Both the position numbers and the translations under genes were made by a program. Below are positions 7,334 through 14,424 of a stretch of DNA of 14,788 nt, one piece after another. Position 1 is the stretch's first letter. Every line of letters starts with the position of its first letter. The DNA is from Natronohydrobacter sp. (GTDB lineage: Bacteria > Pseudomonadota > Alphaproteobacteria > Rhodobacterales > Rhodobacteraceae). Under the pieces are notes generated by a model. The model had not been told where the DNA came from, did no database searches, and saw only the letters and a list, made by a program, of their open reading frames with translations. The stretch is from NCBI GenBank assembly GCA_007117255.1, contig SKGU01000003.1:1-14788 (forward strand), read 5' to 3'.

Positions 7334-7358
7334 AACGGATCTCCCTGCCAAAAGTTCC
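7334..7358 (-). promoter_or_regulatory. EcfG-type promoter of the DUF1328-DUF2383 unit
   Basis: Read on the - strand, GGAAC (7358-7354) is followed by exactly 16 nt and then CGTT (7337-7334). This is a full match to the known general stress sigma factor consensus GGAAC-N16/17-cGTT. The predicted transcript start is near 7327, giving a leader of roughly 40 nt to ATG 7284. Confidence 0.8.
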
Positions 7359-7401
7359 ATACCGTAGATTTGTGCACGCACCCTACGAGCGGCACATAAG
7401 C

Positions 7402-7430
7402 AAAACCCGCGCCAATCTGGCGCGGGTTTT
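7402..7430 (-). terminator. Rho-independent terminator of phyR (symmetric)
   Basis: A perfect 12-bp stem, AAAACCCGCGCC (7402-7413) and GGCGCGGGTTTT (7419-7430), with a 5-nt loop. It begins 21 nt past the phyR stop. On the - strand the stem ends in TTTT then GCTTATG; on the + strand it also ends in TTTT, so it could work in both directions. Confidence 0.85.
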
Positions 7431-7451
7431 CTGTGGGGTGGCGGGCAGTTA

Positions 7452-8246
7452 TCAGGCGTGCAATGTCTGCGTGGATGCAAAGAACATCGCTTGCGAAACT
7501 GCCGAACGGACCTGTTCTTCGTCAAACGGTTTGGGGATCAGGAAAGCGGGTTCCGGTTTCTCGCCGGTCAGAAGCCGTTCAGGGTACGCAGTGATGAAAA
7601 TCACGGGCGTATCCGGGCTATCGCGCAGCAACTCGACCACCGCATCCACACCAGAGCTGTCATCTGCCAGATGAATATCTGCAAGGATAAGATCAGGCCG
7701 TTCGCGCTTGCCAAGGGCCACAGCCTCGGCCCTTGTGCGCGCGATCCCTGTCACTTCATGGCCCATATCGGTCACGATGCTCTTGATATCCAGCGCGATC
7801 AGCGGTTCATCCTCGATGATCTGAATGCGCCCGCGCACCGATTTCGACATCTCGCGATATGCAATCGCGACAAGCTCCTGTGCCTCTTCAACCGATATCT
7901 GGATGATCTGCGCAATATCTTCAAAGGAAAACTCTTCCAGCGCGCGCAGCAAAAGCGCTTCGCGGGTGTTGGTGGTCAACTCGGCAAGCAAAGTCTGCGC
8001 GCGCGCCTCAATGCCGTCCACAGGGTCGCTTCCAACGGGCGCTCCGGTGCTCTGCCACACCGTATGAAAGGCGCGAAACAGCCCGATTTTCGGTATAAGG
8101 CTGTCACTAAGCAGCGCGCGGTCGTCCAGAATGGCTTCCAGAGTAGCCGCCGCATAGCGATCGCCGGTCTGCTGTGACCCGGTCAGCGCACGCGCATAGC
8201 GGCGCAAGAACGGAAGCTGCTGGGCAATTTGCATCGATGTTGACAT
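7452..8246 (-). CDS. phyR: PhyR: general stress response anti-anti-sigma factor (sigma-like domain + receiver)
   Basis: 264 residues. The N-terminal part (about 1-130) is an EcfG-like sigma mimic: IAQQLPFLRRYARALTGSQQTGD at the start and a region-4-like TREALLLRALEEFSFEDIAQI (94-114). The C-terminal receiver (about 140-258) is intact: acidic pair E145/D146, phospho-acceptor D190 in DLILADIHLAD, T219 in FITAYPERLL, and K239 in IPKPF. Phosphorylated PhyR binds NepR and frees EcfG. ATG 8246 has GAGGA just upstream and gives the usual family length. An in-frame ATG at 8270, also with a good GGAGAGG, would add 8 residues and cannot be excluded. Divergent from nepR-ecfG, sharing a symmetric promoter, and followed by a strong terminator. 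Confidence 0.95.
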   Translation of the reverse strand: MSTSMQIAQQLPFLRRYARALTGSQQTGDRYAAATLEAILDDRALLSDSLIPKIGLFRAFHTVWQSTGAPVGSDPVDGIEARAQTLLAELTTNTREALLLRALEEFSFEDIAQIIQISVEEAQELVAIAYREMSKSVRGRIQIIEDEPLIALDIKSIVTDMGHEVTGIARTRAEAVALGKRERPDLILADIHLADDSSGVDAVVELLRDSPDTPVIFITAYPERLLTGEKPEPAFLIPKPFDEEQVRSAVSQAMFFASTQTLHA

Positions 8247-8337
8247 GGTCGTCCTCAAGACTTGTTGCATAATGGCCTCTCCGGATATCAACATGTAAGG
8301 CAGAACGAGGAAAATCCAGAAAAAGCACAATTTCCAT

Positions 8338-8369
8338 GGAACCAAACAAGCATCATCGTGTTTGGTTCC
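8338..8369. promoter_or_regulatory. Symmetric, bidirectional EcfG-type promoter between phyR and nepR
   Basis: A perfect 10-bp inverted repeat, GGAACCAAAC (8338-8347) and GTTTGGTTCC (8360-8369), with a 12-nt centre. On the + strand it reads GGAAC (8338-8342), 16 nt, TGTT (8359-8362). On the - strand it reads GGAAC (8369-8365), 16 nt, TGTT (8348-8345). Both match the EcfG consensus except the first base of the -10. Predicted starts are near 8370 (toward nepR) and 8338 (toward phyR). Because each -10 lies next to the opposite -35, only one polymerase could occupy the site at a time. Confidence 0.8.
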
Positions 8370-8403
8370 CGGAGAATGACAGAAAAATGAGCTGCCGTTT
8401 GTA

Positions 8404-8634
8404 ATGCGGCATATGCTCGGTGAAACGAATGAGACTGTGATGGCGATGCAACGCAGAAATGACCCAGATGATGACGACGCGGTGCCAACCGAAGTCGCGC
8501 GTCAGATTGATGAAAACCTGAAACGGCTTTACGGCACGTCGGGCAGCGACGATCTGCCGCCGGAACTGCAACAGTTGATTGCAAGTTTGCGCGCAGGCGA
8601 TCCCACGCCCGATACGGGGGCCGAAAGCGCATGA
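8404..8634 (+). CDS. nepR: NepR: anti-sigma factor of EcfG
   Basis: Up to 76 residues. The conserved NepR core is VARQIDENLKRLYGTSGSDDLPPELQQLIASLR (about 31-63), two helices joined by the usual acidic linker with a Pro-Pro turn before the second helix. NepR binds and blocks EcfG until phosphorylated PhyR takes it away. The start is unsure: ATG codons at 8404, 8413, 8440 and 8446 are in frame and none has a strong ribosome site. The longest is given, but 8440 (64 residues) would fit the core better. The acidic run DPDDDD before the core is notable. Its stop overlaps the ecfG start (ATGA), so sigma and anti-sigma are coupled, as is typical. Transcription should come from the symmetric promoter at 8338-8369. 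Confidence 0.85.
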   Translation: MRHMLGETNETVMAMQRRNDPDDDDAVPTEVARQIDENLKRLYGTSGSDDLPPELQQLIASLRAGDPTPDTGAESA

Positions 8635-9200
8635 CAACGCCAGTATCGAACGGCACTGATCCGCGTGACGAAATCGTGACGCATCTCGCAGCCCTGCGCG
8701 CCTTCGCGCGCGGTCTGACCGGAAACGCGACAAGCGCAGATGATCTGGTTCAGGAAACAGTGCTAAAAGCATGGGGCAAGTTTGACCAGTTTCGCGCGGG
8801 CACCAACCTGCGTGCCTGGCTGTTCACAATCATGCGCAACACTTTTCTGTCCTCTCGTCGCAAAAGCGCGCGGGAAGTGGCCGATCCCGAAGGCAGCTTC
8901 ACCGCACAACTCGCCAGCAAGCCAGACCATGACGGTCGCCTCGCCATGCAGGAATTGAACGCAGCCATGCGAGATTTGCCGCTGGAACAGCGCGAAGCGT
9001 TACTTCTGGTCGGTGCGCTCGGATTTTCGATCGAAGAGGCTGCGGAAACCTGCGGCTGTGCACCGGGCACGATCAAGAGCCGCGCCAACCGGGGCCGCGC
9101 AGCACTGGCGAAACGGCTGGGTCTGGACAAAGGCGACGAAGTGCTCTCGACCGATAAAACCGTGACCGGGGTGCTTGCGGCTGCGCCCTCTGCCTTTTGA
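8631..9200 (+). CDS. ecfG: EcfG: general stress response ECF sigma factor
   Basis: 189 residues. Region 2 (about 16-80) contains DDLVQETVLKAWGKFDQFRAG and LRAWLFTIMRNTFLSSRR; region 4 (about 108-162) has LPLEQREALLLVGALGFSIEEAA and GCAPGTIKSRANRGRAAL, the helix-turn-helix that reads the -35. No extra domain between or after them, consistent with the EcfG (ECF15) group, although the C-terminal tail of about 25 residues is somewhat long. It directs RNA polymerase to GGAAC-N16/17-cGTT promoters, several of which are in this window. ATG overlaps the nepR stop by 4 nt. Alphaproteobacteria may carry several EcfG paralogs; the link to nepR and phyR marks this copy as the primary one. Confidence 0.93.
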   Translation: MTTPVSNGTDPRDEIVTHLAALRAFARGLTGNATSADDLVQETVLKAWGKFDQFRAGTNLRAWLFTIMRNTFLSSRRKSAREVADPEGSFTAQLASKPDHDGRLAMQELNAAMRDLPLEQREALLLVGALGFSIEEAAETCGCAPGTIKSRANRGRAALAKRLGLDKGDEVLSTDKTVTGVLAAAPSAF

Positions 9201-9221
9201 AAATAGAATAGACGGGGCGAC

Positions 9222-10964
9222 GTGCCTAAACGGGTTTTCAGCAACAAACTTGTCACGCGCCTTACCGTGGTCCTCACGCTGGCACTGACGCCCTTGGGGG
9301 CGATCACGATCTATTCCGAATATGAGGGCTGGCAGACTCAGAGGGCGGCGCTCGAAGCCAGCCTGGTCGCGCGCACCAAGGATGCCGTGCAAGGCCAGCA
9401 TGCGCTTCTGGTCAGCGCCATGGATGCAGCACGCACCGTCGCGCCAGATGTCATTGATCTGGCCGACGATCCGCAAAGCTGCTCGGAATATCTGGCAGAA
9501 TTCACCGAAACGATTGGTCTCTATGCCTTTGCCGGGTTCATAGAGTCGGACGGCCAGATGAGCTGTATATCATCCGGTGAGCCGCAGGATTTCAGCGGGT
9601 CCGAGGGCCTGGCTCGCATGGCCGAAAACCCACGCCCGAATTTCAGTTTCCAGCCTATGGGCAGCATCACGCGCCAACCTGTAGTGCTGGCCAACTACCC
9701 CATTGTTCAGGACGGTGATCTGCGCGGGATCATGGCCATCTCGGTCTCACTGGCGACGTTCCAGATGATTTCATCCCCCGGCAATCCTGACAGCGGTTTG
9801 ATTGACGTGGTGCTGATCAACGCCAAAGGCGACACCCTGACGACATCCGGACAGACAGAAACAACTGATGTGCTGCCCGAAGACGACCAGATCCGGCAAT
9901 TCACATCAGAACCCGAAGGCGTGTATATTTCCACCAGCCGTAGCGATACAGAGCGCGTCTATACTCTGGCAAAACTCGTGCATGGGCAACTTTATGCGCT
10001 TGGAAGCTGGTCAACAGAGGTGACACGCGCAAGCTTCACGCCAAATCTGTGGCGCATCGCCTTTCCCGGTCTGATGTGGATTGCATCGGTCGGCGCGATG
10101 ATCCTTTCCGTGCATTACCTTGTGATCCGCCACCTGCGTCAGATCAACAGCCAACTGCGCCGCTTTGCCTTGGGAAATCGAGCAGAATTTCAACGTCTGC
10201 CCGATGACGCACCCGCAGAACTGCAGGAAATCGACTCGACCTTCACCAAAATGGCGCGGCTCATCCGCCGCGACGAAATCGAGCGCGAATCCGCGCTACA
10301 GGAAAAAACTGTCCTGCTGAAAGAAATCCATCACCGGGTCAAAAACAACCTGCAACTCATCGCCTCGATCCTGAACCTGCAGATGCGGCGTCTGCAGGAC
10401 GCACAGGCCCGCACCATTCTGAAGGGTGTGCAGACCCGCGTGCGGGCGCTGGCCTCGATTCACCGCACATTATACGAAGAAACCGGGGTCTCGAATGTCG
10501 ATGCGACCGTGTTTCTGGACCGAATTCTGCGCGAAAATCTGGCGCTTGTGCAACCAAACGCAAAAGCCTTGAAAGTCAGCACCAAACTGGACCCGGTGGT
10601 CATTTCGCCTGACAAGGTCATCCCGGTCGCCCTGCTGTTTTCCGAAGCCCTGACAAATGCACTGAAATATGTCTCTGCGCCCGCAAAAGGCGCGGACCCC
10701 AGCCTGACGATCACGCTGCAGGAACAGGGCAACAGCGTCGAGTTATGCGTGCGCAACTCTTGCGCGCCGCGTGATGGCGCTGCGAATGATATTGGACTGG
10801 GGCGTGAACTGATGACCGCTTTCGCGCTTCAGATCGGCGGCGAGCTGGATATGGGCGCGGTCAATGACGAGCATGGACCGGGTTGGCAGATACGTCTGCA
10901 ACTGGGCGATACGCATAGTGATACAGAAGAACTGCCCCGCGATCACAAGGGCGCGGCCTCATGA
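9222..10964 (+). CDS. Membrane-bound HisKA_2-type sensor histidine kinase of the GSR locus
   Basis: 580 residues. One membrane helix near 12-30, a periplasmic sensor region of about 245 residues (31-275) that I do not recognise beyond a dCache-like look, a second helix near 279-302, a HAMP-like linker (about 303-350), then the kinase. The H-box is LLKEIHHRVKNNLQLIASILNL with H371 the probable phospho-acceptor; the N-box is LFSEALTNALKYV with N479. The catalytic domain is followed by a charged tail. This is the kinase class that phosphorylates PhyR in other alphaproteobacteria. It starts 21 nt after ecfG with GTG 9222, preceded by GGGGCGA, and its stop overlaps the DUF2231 start (ATGA). What signal it senses is unknown. 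Two cysteines at 87 and 115 lie in the periplasmic part. Confidence 0.88.
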   Translation: MPKRVFSNKLVTRLTVVLTLALTPLGAITIYSEYEGWQTQRAALEASLVARTKDAVQGQHALLVSAMDAARTVAPDVIDLADDPQSCSEYLAEFTETIGLYAFAGFIESDGQMSCISSGEPQDFSGSEGLARMAENPRPNFSFQPMGSITRQPVVLANYPIVQDGDLRGIMAISVSLATFQMISSPGNPDSGLIDVVLINAKGDTLTTSGQTETTDVLPEDDQIRQFTSEPEGVYISTSRSDTERVYTLAKLVHGQLYALGSWSTEVTRASFTPNLWRIAFPGLMWIASVGAMILSVHYLVIRHLRQINSQLRRFALGNRAEFQRLPDDAPAELQEIDSTFTKMARLIRRDEIERESALQEKTVLLKEIHHRVKNNLQLIASILNLQMRRLQDAQARTILKGVQTRVRALASIHRTLYEETGVSNVDATVFLDRILRENLALVQPNAKALKVSTKLDPVVISPDKVIPVALLFSEALTNALKYVSAPAKGADPSLTITLQEQGNSVELCVRNSCAPRDGAANDIGLGRELMTAFALQIGGELDMGAVNDEHGPGWQIRLQLGDTHSDTEELPRDHKGAAS

Positions 10965-11461
10965 ACGAACCAGACCGAGACCTCGAGGACCCGGTCGAAG
11001 AACACCGCGCCCTGCACGAGACGGAATCCCGTATCGCCATTGCGGGCCACCCCTTGCATGCGATGCTGGTCGCCTTTCCGATTGCGCTGACCATGTCGGT
11101 CCTTGGCGCGGACCTGCTGTTTTGGTGGACGGCTGATACATTTTGGGCACGCGTCGCCGGTTGGGCCAGCTTCGGCGCTTTCCTCATGGGTGTGATCGCC
11201 GGGATCACCGGTACAATCGAATTGCTGCTGGTGCGTGGCATACGAAACAGGTCAGCAAGCTGGACACATTTCATTCTCGCTGTGATGCTGCTGTCGCTCA
11301 TGGGCATGAACTGGGCATGGCGTATCGGCGATCATGTCGAAGCCGTGCTGCCACTGGGCTTGATCCTCTCGCTCACAGCGGCTGTTCTGACAGCGATCAC
11401 GGGCTGGCATGGTGGCAAGCTGGTGTTCGACTACCAGATCGGGACACGCCAGCCCAAGTAA
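10961..11461 (+). CDS. DUF2231 four-helix membrane protein
   Basis: 166 residues: an acidic N-terminus of about 25 residues, then four membrane helices (about 35-56, 65-90, 103-120, 128-150). AGHPLHAMLVAFPIAL (28-43) is the DUF2231 signature, and further histidines sit at 103 and 150 near helix ends, as if to bind a heme or metal, though no cofactor is known for certain. Function is not known. It overlaps the sensor kinase gene by 4 nt and closes the nepR-ecfG-kinase unit, so it is made together with the stress response core. It could be an accessory of the kinase or simply a stress-induced membrane protein. No terminator hairpin follows. Confidence 0.75.
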   Translation: MNEPDRDLEDPVEEHRALHETESRIAIAGHPLHAMLVAFPIALTMSVLGADLLFWWTADTFWARVAGWASFGAFLMGVIAGITGTIELLLVRGIRNRSASWTHFILAVMLLSLMGMNWAWRIGDHVEAVLPLGLILSLTAAVLTAITGWHGGKLVFDYQIGTRQPK

Positions 11462-11473
11462 CCCAACGTCATG

Positions 11474-11498
11474 GGAACCAATCGGGCGCATGCGCATT
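11474..11498 (+). promoter_or_regulatory. Weak candidate EcfG-type promoter before the ferric-reductase-like gene
   Basis: GGAAC (11474-11478), 16 nt, then CATT (11495-11498), one mismatch to CGTT. The predicted start falls at 11504-11507, at the ATG itself, and no ribosome site is visible, so the transcript would be leaderless. The spacer contains the palindrome GCGCATGCGC (11486-11495). The match is weaker than the other sites. Confidence 0.35.
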
Positions 11499-11506
11499 AA
11501 AGCCGT

Positions 11507-12892
11507 ATGACTACACTAACACCAAGGCCGCGCTCCATAGCCCGGCGCCACCAGCCCGGCCATGACCGCCCGTCTTTGGTGTTCGTGCATGGTTTTGCAA
11601 TTCTGCTCTTGGCGGTCGGAGCCATTGCCGCCCCATTCGCTGTGCTGCTTTTGACCGACTACCCCCCGTCTGGCGGGGTGATCTGGGATTTCAGCATGGG
11701 TCTGGGCTTTGGCGCTTTGGCAATCGCGGCATTGCAATTCGCGCTGACAGGGCGCCTGCGCTGGATCACGCATCCTTTTGGCGCAGATATCGTCTACCTG
11801 TCACACCGCTATCTCAGTTGGGGCGCGGTCGCGCTGATGCTTGGCCATTTCGGGCTTCTTTATCTGTTCCATCAGCCTGCCCTCGGCGTTCTGAACCCGT
11901 TGCAGGCCCGCTGGGAACTGACCTCAGGCCGCGTAGCGCTGTTGTGTTTTCTGGCCCTGATCCTCACGTCCGAGTTTCGCAAGCGCCTGCATCTGCGTCA
12001 TGAGTGGTGGCGCGCGCTACATCTCGCGCTGGCACTGACCGGCATGCTTGCGGCCATTGCCCATGTTCTGGGTGTCGGCAACCTGACCGACACGCCCGCG
12101 AAACGCGCGCTCTGGCTTGGCGCGACGTTGGGGTTCATGGCAGTTTTGACCTATACCCATCTGATCCGCCCCTGGTGGATGCGCCGCAACCCTTGGACAG
12201 TTGTCAGCAACACAGCAGAGCGCGGCGATGTCCACCGTTTGGAGCTTGCCCCGGAAGGCCGCGCACTTCACCGCTGGAAGCCGGGACAGTTCGCTTGGTT
12301 AAAGGTCGGCAGGTCGCCCTATTCACTGGTCGAACACCCTTTCACGATCTCGACCGCGCCGGAAAAAGGCCCAAACATTACGTTTTCCATCAAGCCACTG
12401 GGCGATCATACCGCTGATCTGATCAAGACACCCGTGGGAATGCGCGCTTATGTCGATGGCCCATATGGTGCATTCTCGGTCGATCGCGCGGCCAAGGCAC
12501 CCGGTTTCGTCATGATCGCAGGCGGGGTCGGCATCACACCTGTTCTGTCGAATCTCCATGCTCTGCAGGCACGTCACGACCCCCGCCCTGTCATCTTGCT
12601 CTATGGCAGCCCGACATGGGAGGAGGCGAGCTTTCGCGAAGAACTGATGGCGATGAAACAGCACCTTAACCTGACCCTCGTGCATGTGATCGACAGCCCG
12701 CCAGACAATTGGCAGGGAGAATCCGGGCAGATCGACCGCGACGTTTTGCTGCGCAACCTGCCCGCCGATACCCGCCACTGGCCGCATCTACTCTGCGGAC
12801 CGGGTCCGATGCTCGATGCTCTGCGTGCCGAACTGACAGATCTGGGCGTGCCGCTGCGCCATATCGACTACGAAATCTTTGAACTGGTCTGA
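11507..12892 (+). CDS. Ferric-reductase-like transmembrane flavocytochrome (ferredoxin reductase-type)
   Basis: 461 residues. N-terminal membrane part (about 25-220) with six or so helices and the Ferric_reduct histidine pairs: H100 and H114 (YLSHRYLSWGAVALMLGHFG) and H172 and H186 (LHLALALTGMLAAIAH), likely ligands of two b hemes. Then an FAD domain (about 228-325, with HPFTIS at 277-282 and DGPYGAF at 317-323) and an NAD(P) domain (330-461, with AGGVGITPVLS at 338-348 and LCGPGPM at 429-435). It should pass electrons from NAD(P)H across the inner membrane to iron or oxygen on the other side; the acceptor is not known. ATG 11507 has no ribosome site, a possible leaderless start. It lies 45 nt after the DUF2231 gene on the same strand. 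Confidence 0.82.
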   Translation: MTTLTPRPRSIARRHQPGHDRPSLVFVHGFAILLLAVGAIAAPFAVLLLTDYPPSGGVIWDFSMGLGFGALAIAALQFALTGRLRWITHPFGADIVYLSHRYLSWGAVALMLGHFGLLYLFHQPALGVLNPLQARWELTSGRVALLCFLALILTSEFRKRLHLRHEWWRALHLALALTGMLAAIAHVLGVGNLTDTPAKRALWLGATLGFMAVLTYTHLIRPWWMRRNPWTVVSNTAERGDVHRLELAPEGRALHRWKPGQFAWLKVGRSPYSLVEHPFTISTAPEKGPNITFSIKPLGDHTADLIKTPVGMRAYVDGPYGAFSVDRAAKAPGFVMIAGGVGITPVLSNLHALQARHDPRPVILLYGSPTWEEASFREELMAMKQHLNLTLVHVIDSPPDNWQGESGQIDRDVLLRNLPADTRHWPHLLCGPGPMLDALRAELTDLGVPLRHIDYEIFELV

Positions 12893-12895
12893 CAG

Positions 12896-12985
12896 ATGCG
12901 CCCTCGCCTTGCCCTGATATTCACACTGTGCCTGATCATGCTGACCATCGCTTTGGCGGCTTGGCTGGCTGTGGCCCTTGCGTGA
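12896..12985 (+). CDS. Possible 29-residue single-pass membrane peptide
   Basis: A short frame, ATG 12896 to TGA 12983-12985, lies between the ferric-reductase-like gene and gdhA and starts 3 nt after the former's stop. It encodes a basic N-terminus (MRPRLA) and one continuous hydrophobic helix with Leu, Ile, Ala and Trp (LIFTLCLIMLTIALAAWLAV). That is the look of a small membrane peptide, perhaps tied to the flavocytochrome, but no strong ribosome site is visible and a frame this short could be chance. No homolog is recognised. Confidence 0.4.
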   Translation: MRPRLALIFTLCLIMLTIALAAWLAVALA

Positions 12986-13004
12986 CCCGACAAAAGGATT
13001 GACG

Positions 13005-14357
13005 ATGAAAGACCGTACCGAAACCCTGCTCACTGGCTTCATGGACGATATTGCCTCGCACCACAGGGGCGAGACAGAGTTTCTGCAAGCCGTCGAAGAG
13101 GTCGCGCGCGACGTGCTGACCATCGAAAAGGCGGATCGTCACTACACTCAGGCGCGGGTGCTGGCGCGTCTGGCTGAAGCGGATCGCATCATTTCCTTCC
13201 GGGTCACCTGGCGCGACGATGCCGGACAGGTTCAGATCAACCGTGGCTGGCGCGTACAGCAGAGCAATCTGCTTGGCCCCTACAAGGGCGGTTTGCGGTG
13301 GGCGGCATCCGTCACACCTTCGGTATTGAAATTTCTGGCTTTTGAACAAGCCTTCAAGAACGCCCTGACGGGCTTGCCACTTGGGGCAGCCAAAGGTGGC
13401 GCCGATTTTGACCCGACCGGCCGGTCAGAGGCCGAAATCGAACGCTTTGCCAGCGCTTTCATGACCGAACTAGGCCCACATATCGGCCCCGAACGCGACG
13501 TACCCGCAGGCGACATAGGTGTCGGTGCGCGCGAAGTGGGTTTGATGTCGCGGGCATGGATGCAACAAGCGCGGCGCTGGGGCGGCGCATTGACCGGCAA
13601 ACCCACTGCGCTTGGCGGCAGCGCCATGCGCGCAGAAGCAACCGGCTACGGCCTGATCTATTTCACCGAAGCAATGCTGGCTGAGAACGACATGACACTG
13701 GAAGGCCAGCGCATCGCCCTGTCGGGGCGCGGCAATGTATCCAGCCATGCAGCGCGCAAGGCGATGAGGCTGGGGGCAAAGGTCATCACGCTGTCAGGAC
13801 GCGCGGGCACATGGCACGCCCCCGACGGGTTTACACCCGATGCGCTGGACTGGGTGCTGAATGCGGCGGGCGAAGCGGCCCAGACCCCCCCAGCCGAACT
13901 GAACATCGAATTCCACCACGACCAGACACCTTGGCGCTTTGGCCCCGATATCGCCCTGCCTTGCGCGACACAGAATGAAGTGACCCTGGATGACGCGAAA
14001 GCCCTGGCCGACAGCGGCTGCATGTACCTCGCCGAAGGCGCCAACATGCCCCTGACGTCACAGGCCGAAGCCCATCTGTCACAAGCCGGCGTGATACAAG
14101 CCCCCGGCAAAGCCGCAAATGCGGGCGGGGTCGCGGTTTCCGGGCTGGAAATGCAGCAGAACGCAGGATTTGCATCATGGGACGCAGAAAAGGTGGATCG
14201 CAGGCTCCGCCGGATCATGTGTGACATCCACAGCCTGCTAAAACGTGAGCGCGCAAGCTGTTGCACCGCTTCAGGCGGTGTCGATTATCGGCGGGCAGCA
14301 AATGTCGCAGGATATCGCCGACTGGCAGACGCCATGATCGCAGGCGGCACCATGTGA
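13005..14357 (+). CDS. gdhA: Glutamate dehydrogenase (NADP-type, GdhA)
   Basis: 450 residues, the usual length for the hexameric small GDH that interconverts 2-oxoglutarate plus ammonia and glutamate. Substrate and catalytic motifs are in place: GPYKGGLRW (91-99, K94), FEQAFKNALTGLPLG (113-127, K118), AAKGGADFDP (128-137, K130, the likely catalytic lysine), DVPAGDIGVGAREVG (165-179, D170). The Rossmann turn is SGRGNV (240-245). The Ser-to-Arg change in the usual SGSGNV and the AAKGG in place of GGKGG are unusual and could affect cofactor preference. The C-terminal region contains the conserved AEGANMPLT and KAANAGGVAVSGLEMQQN. ATG 13005 is preceded by AAAGGA at 6-nt spacing; an upstream TTG at 12978 is rejected. 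No terminator is seen after it. Confidence 0.93.
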   Translation: MKDRTETLLTGFMDDIASHHRGETEFLQAVEEVARDVLTIEKADRHYTQARVLARLAEADRIISFRVTWRDDAGQVQINRGWRVQQSNLLGPYKGGLRWAASVTPSVLKFLAFEQAFKNALTGLPLGAAKGGADFDPTGRSEAEIERFASAFMTELGPHIGPERDVPAGDIGVGAREVGLMSRAWMQQARRWGGALTGKPTALGGSAMRAEATGYGLIYFTEAMLAENDMTLEGQRIALSGRGNVSSHAARKAMRLGAKVITLSGRAGTWHAPDGFTPDALDWVLNAAGEAAQTPPAELNIEFHHDQTPWRFGPDIALPCATQNEVTLDDAKALADSGCMYLAEGANMPLTSQAEAHLSQAGVIQAPGKAANAGGVAVSGLEMQQNAGFASWDAEKVDRRLRRIMCDIHSLLKRERASCCTASGGVDYRRAANVAGYRRLADAMIAGGTM

Positions 14358-14368
14358 CACTCTTAAAG

Positions 14369-14393
14369 GGAACCTGTCGCACCGTTCCGCGTT
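14369..14393 (+). promoter_or_regulatory. EcfG-type promoter of the PLDc_N peptide gene
   Basis: GGAAC (14369-14373), exactly 16 nt, then CGTT (14390-14393), a full match to the general stress sigma factor consensus. The predicted start near 14400 gives a leader of about 25 nt to ATG 14425. It lies just after the gdhA stop. Confidence 0.8.
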
Positions 14394-14424
14394 CTTCTGG
14401 AAATAGCTTTCAATGAGGGACCAC

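Noticed and set aside
8247..8345. Open N-terminal extension of phyR
   Set aside because: It would run through the symmetric promoter and its first residues are unlike PhyR; good ribosome sites exist at 8246 and 8270.
8375..8389. Tiny frame ATG-to-TGA (four codons) in the nepR leader as an attenuation peptide
   Set aside because: It has no proper spacing from the GGAG before it and no paired structure beside it; too short to support.
11486..11495. Palindrome GCGCATGCGC before the ferric-reductase-like gene as a regulator operator
   Set aside because: Ten GC-rich bases of perfect symmetry are common in such DNA and no second copy is seen upstream of neighbours.
12978..13004. TTG start at 12978 for glutamate dehydrogenase
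   Set aside because: It has no ribosome site, overlaps the small membrane frame, and ATG 13005 has AAAGGA at good spacing.
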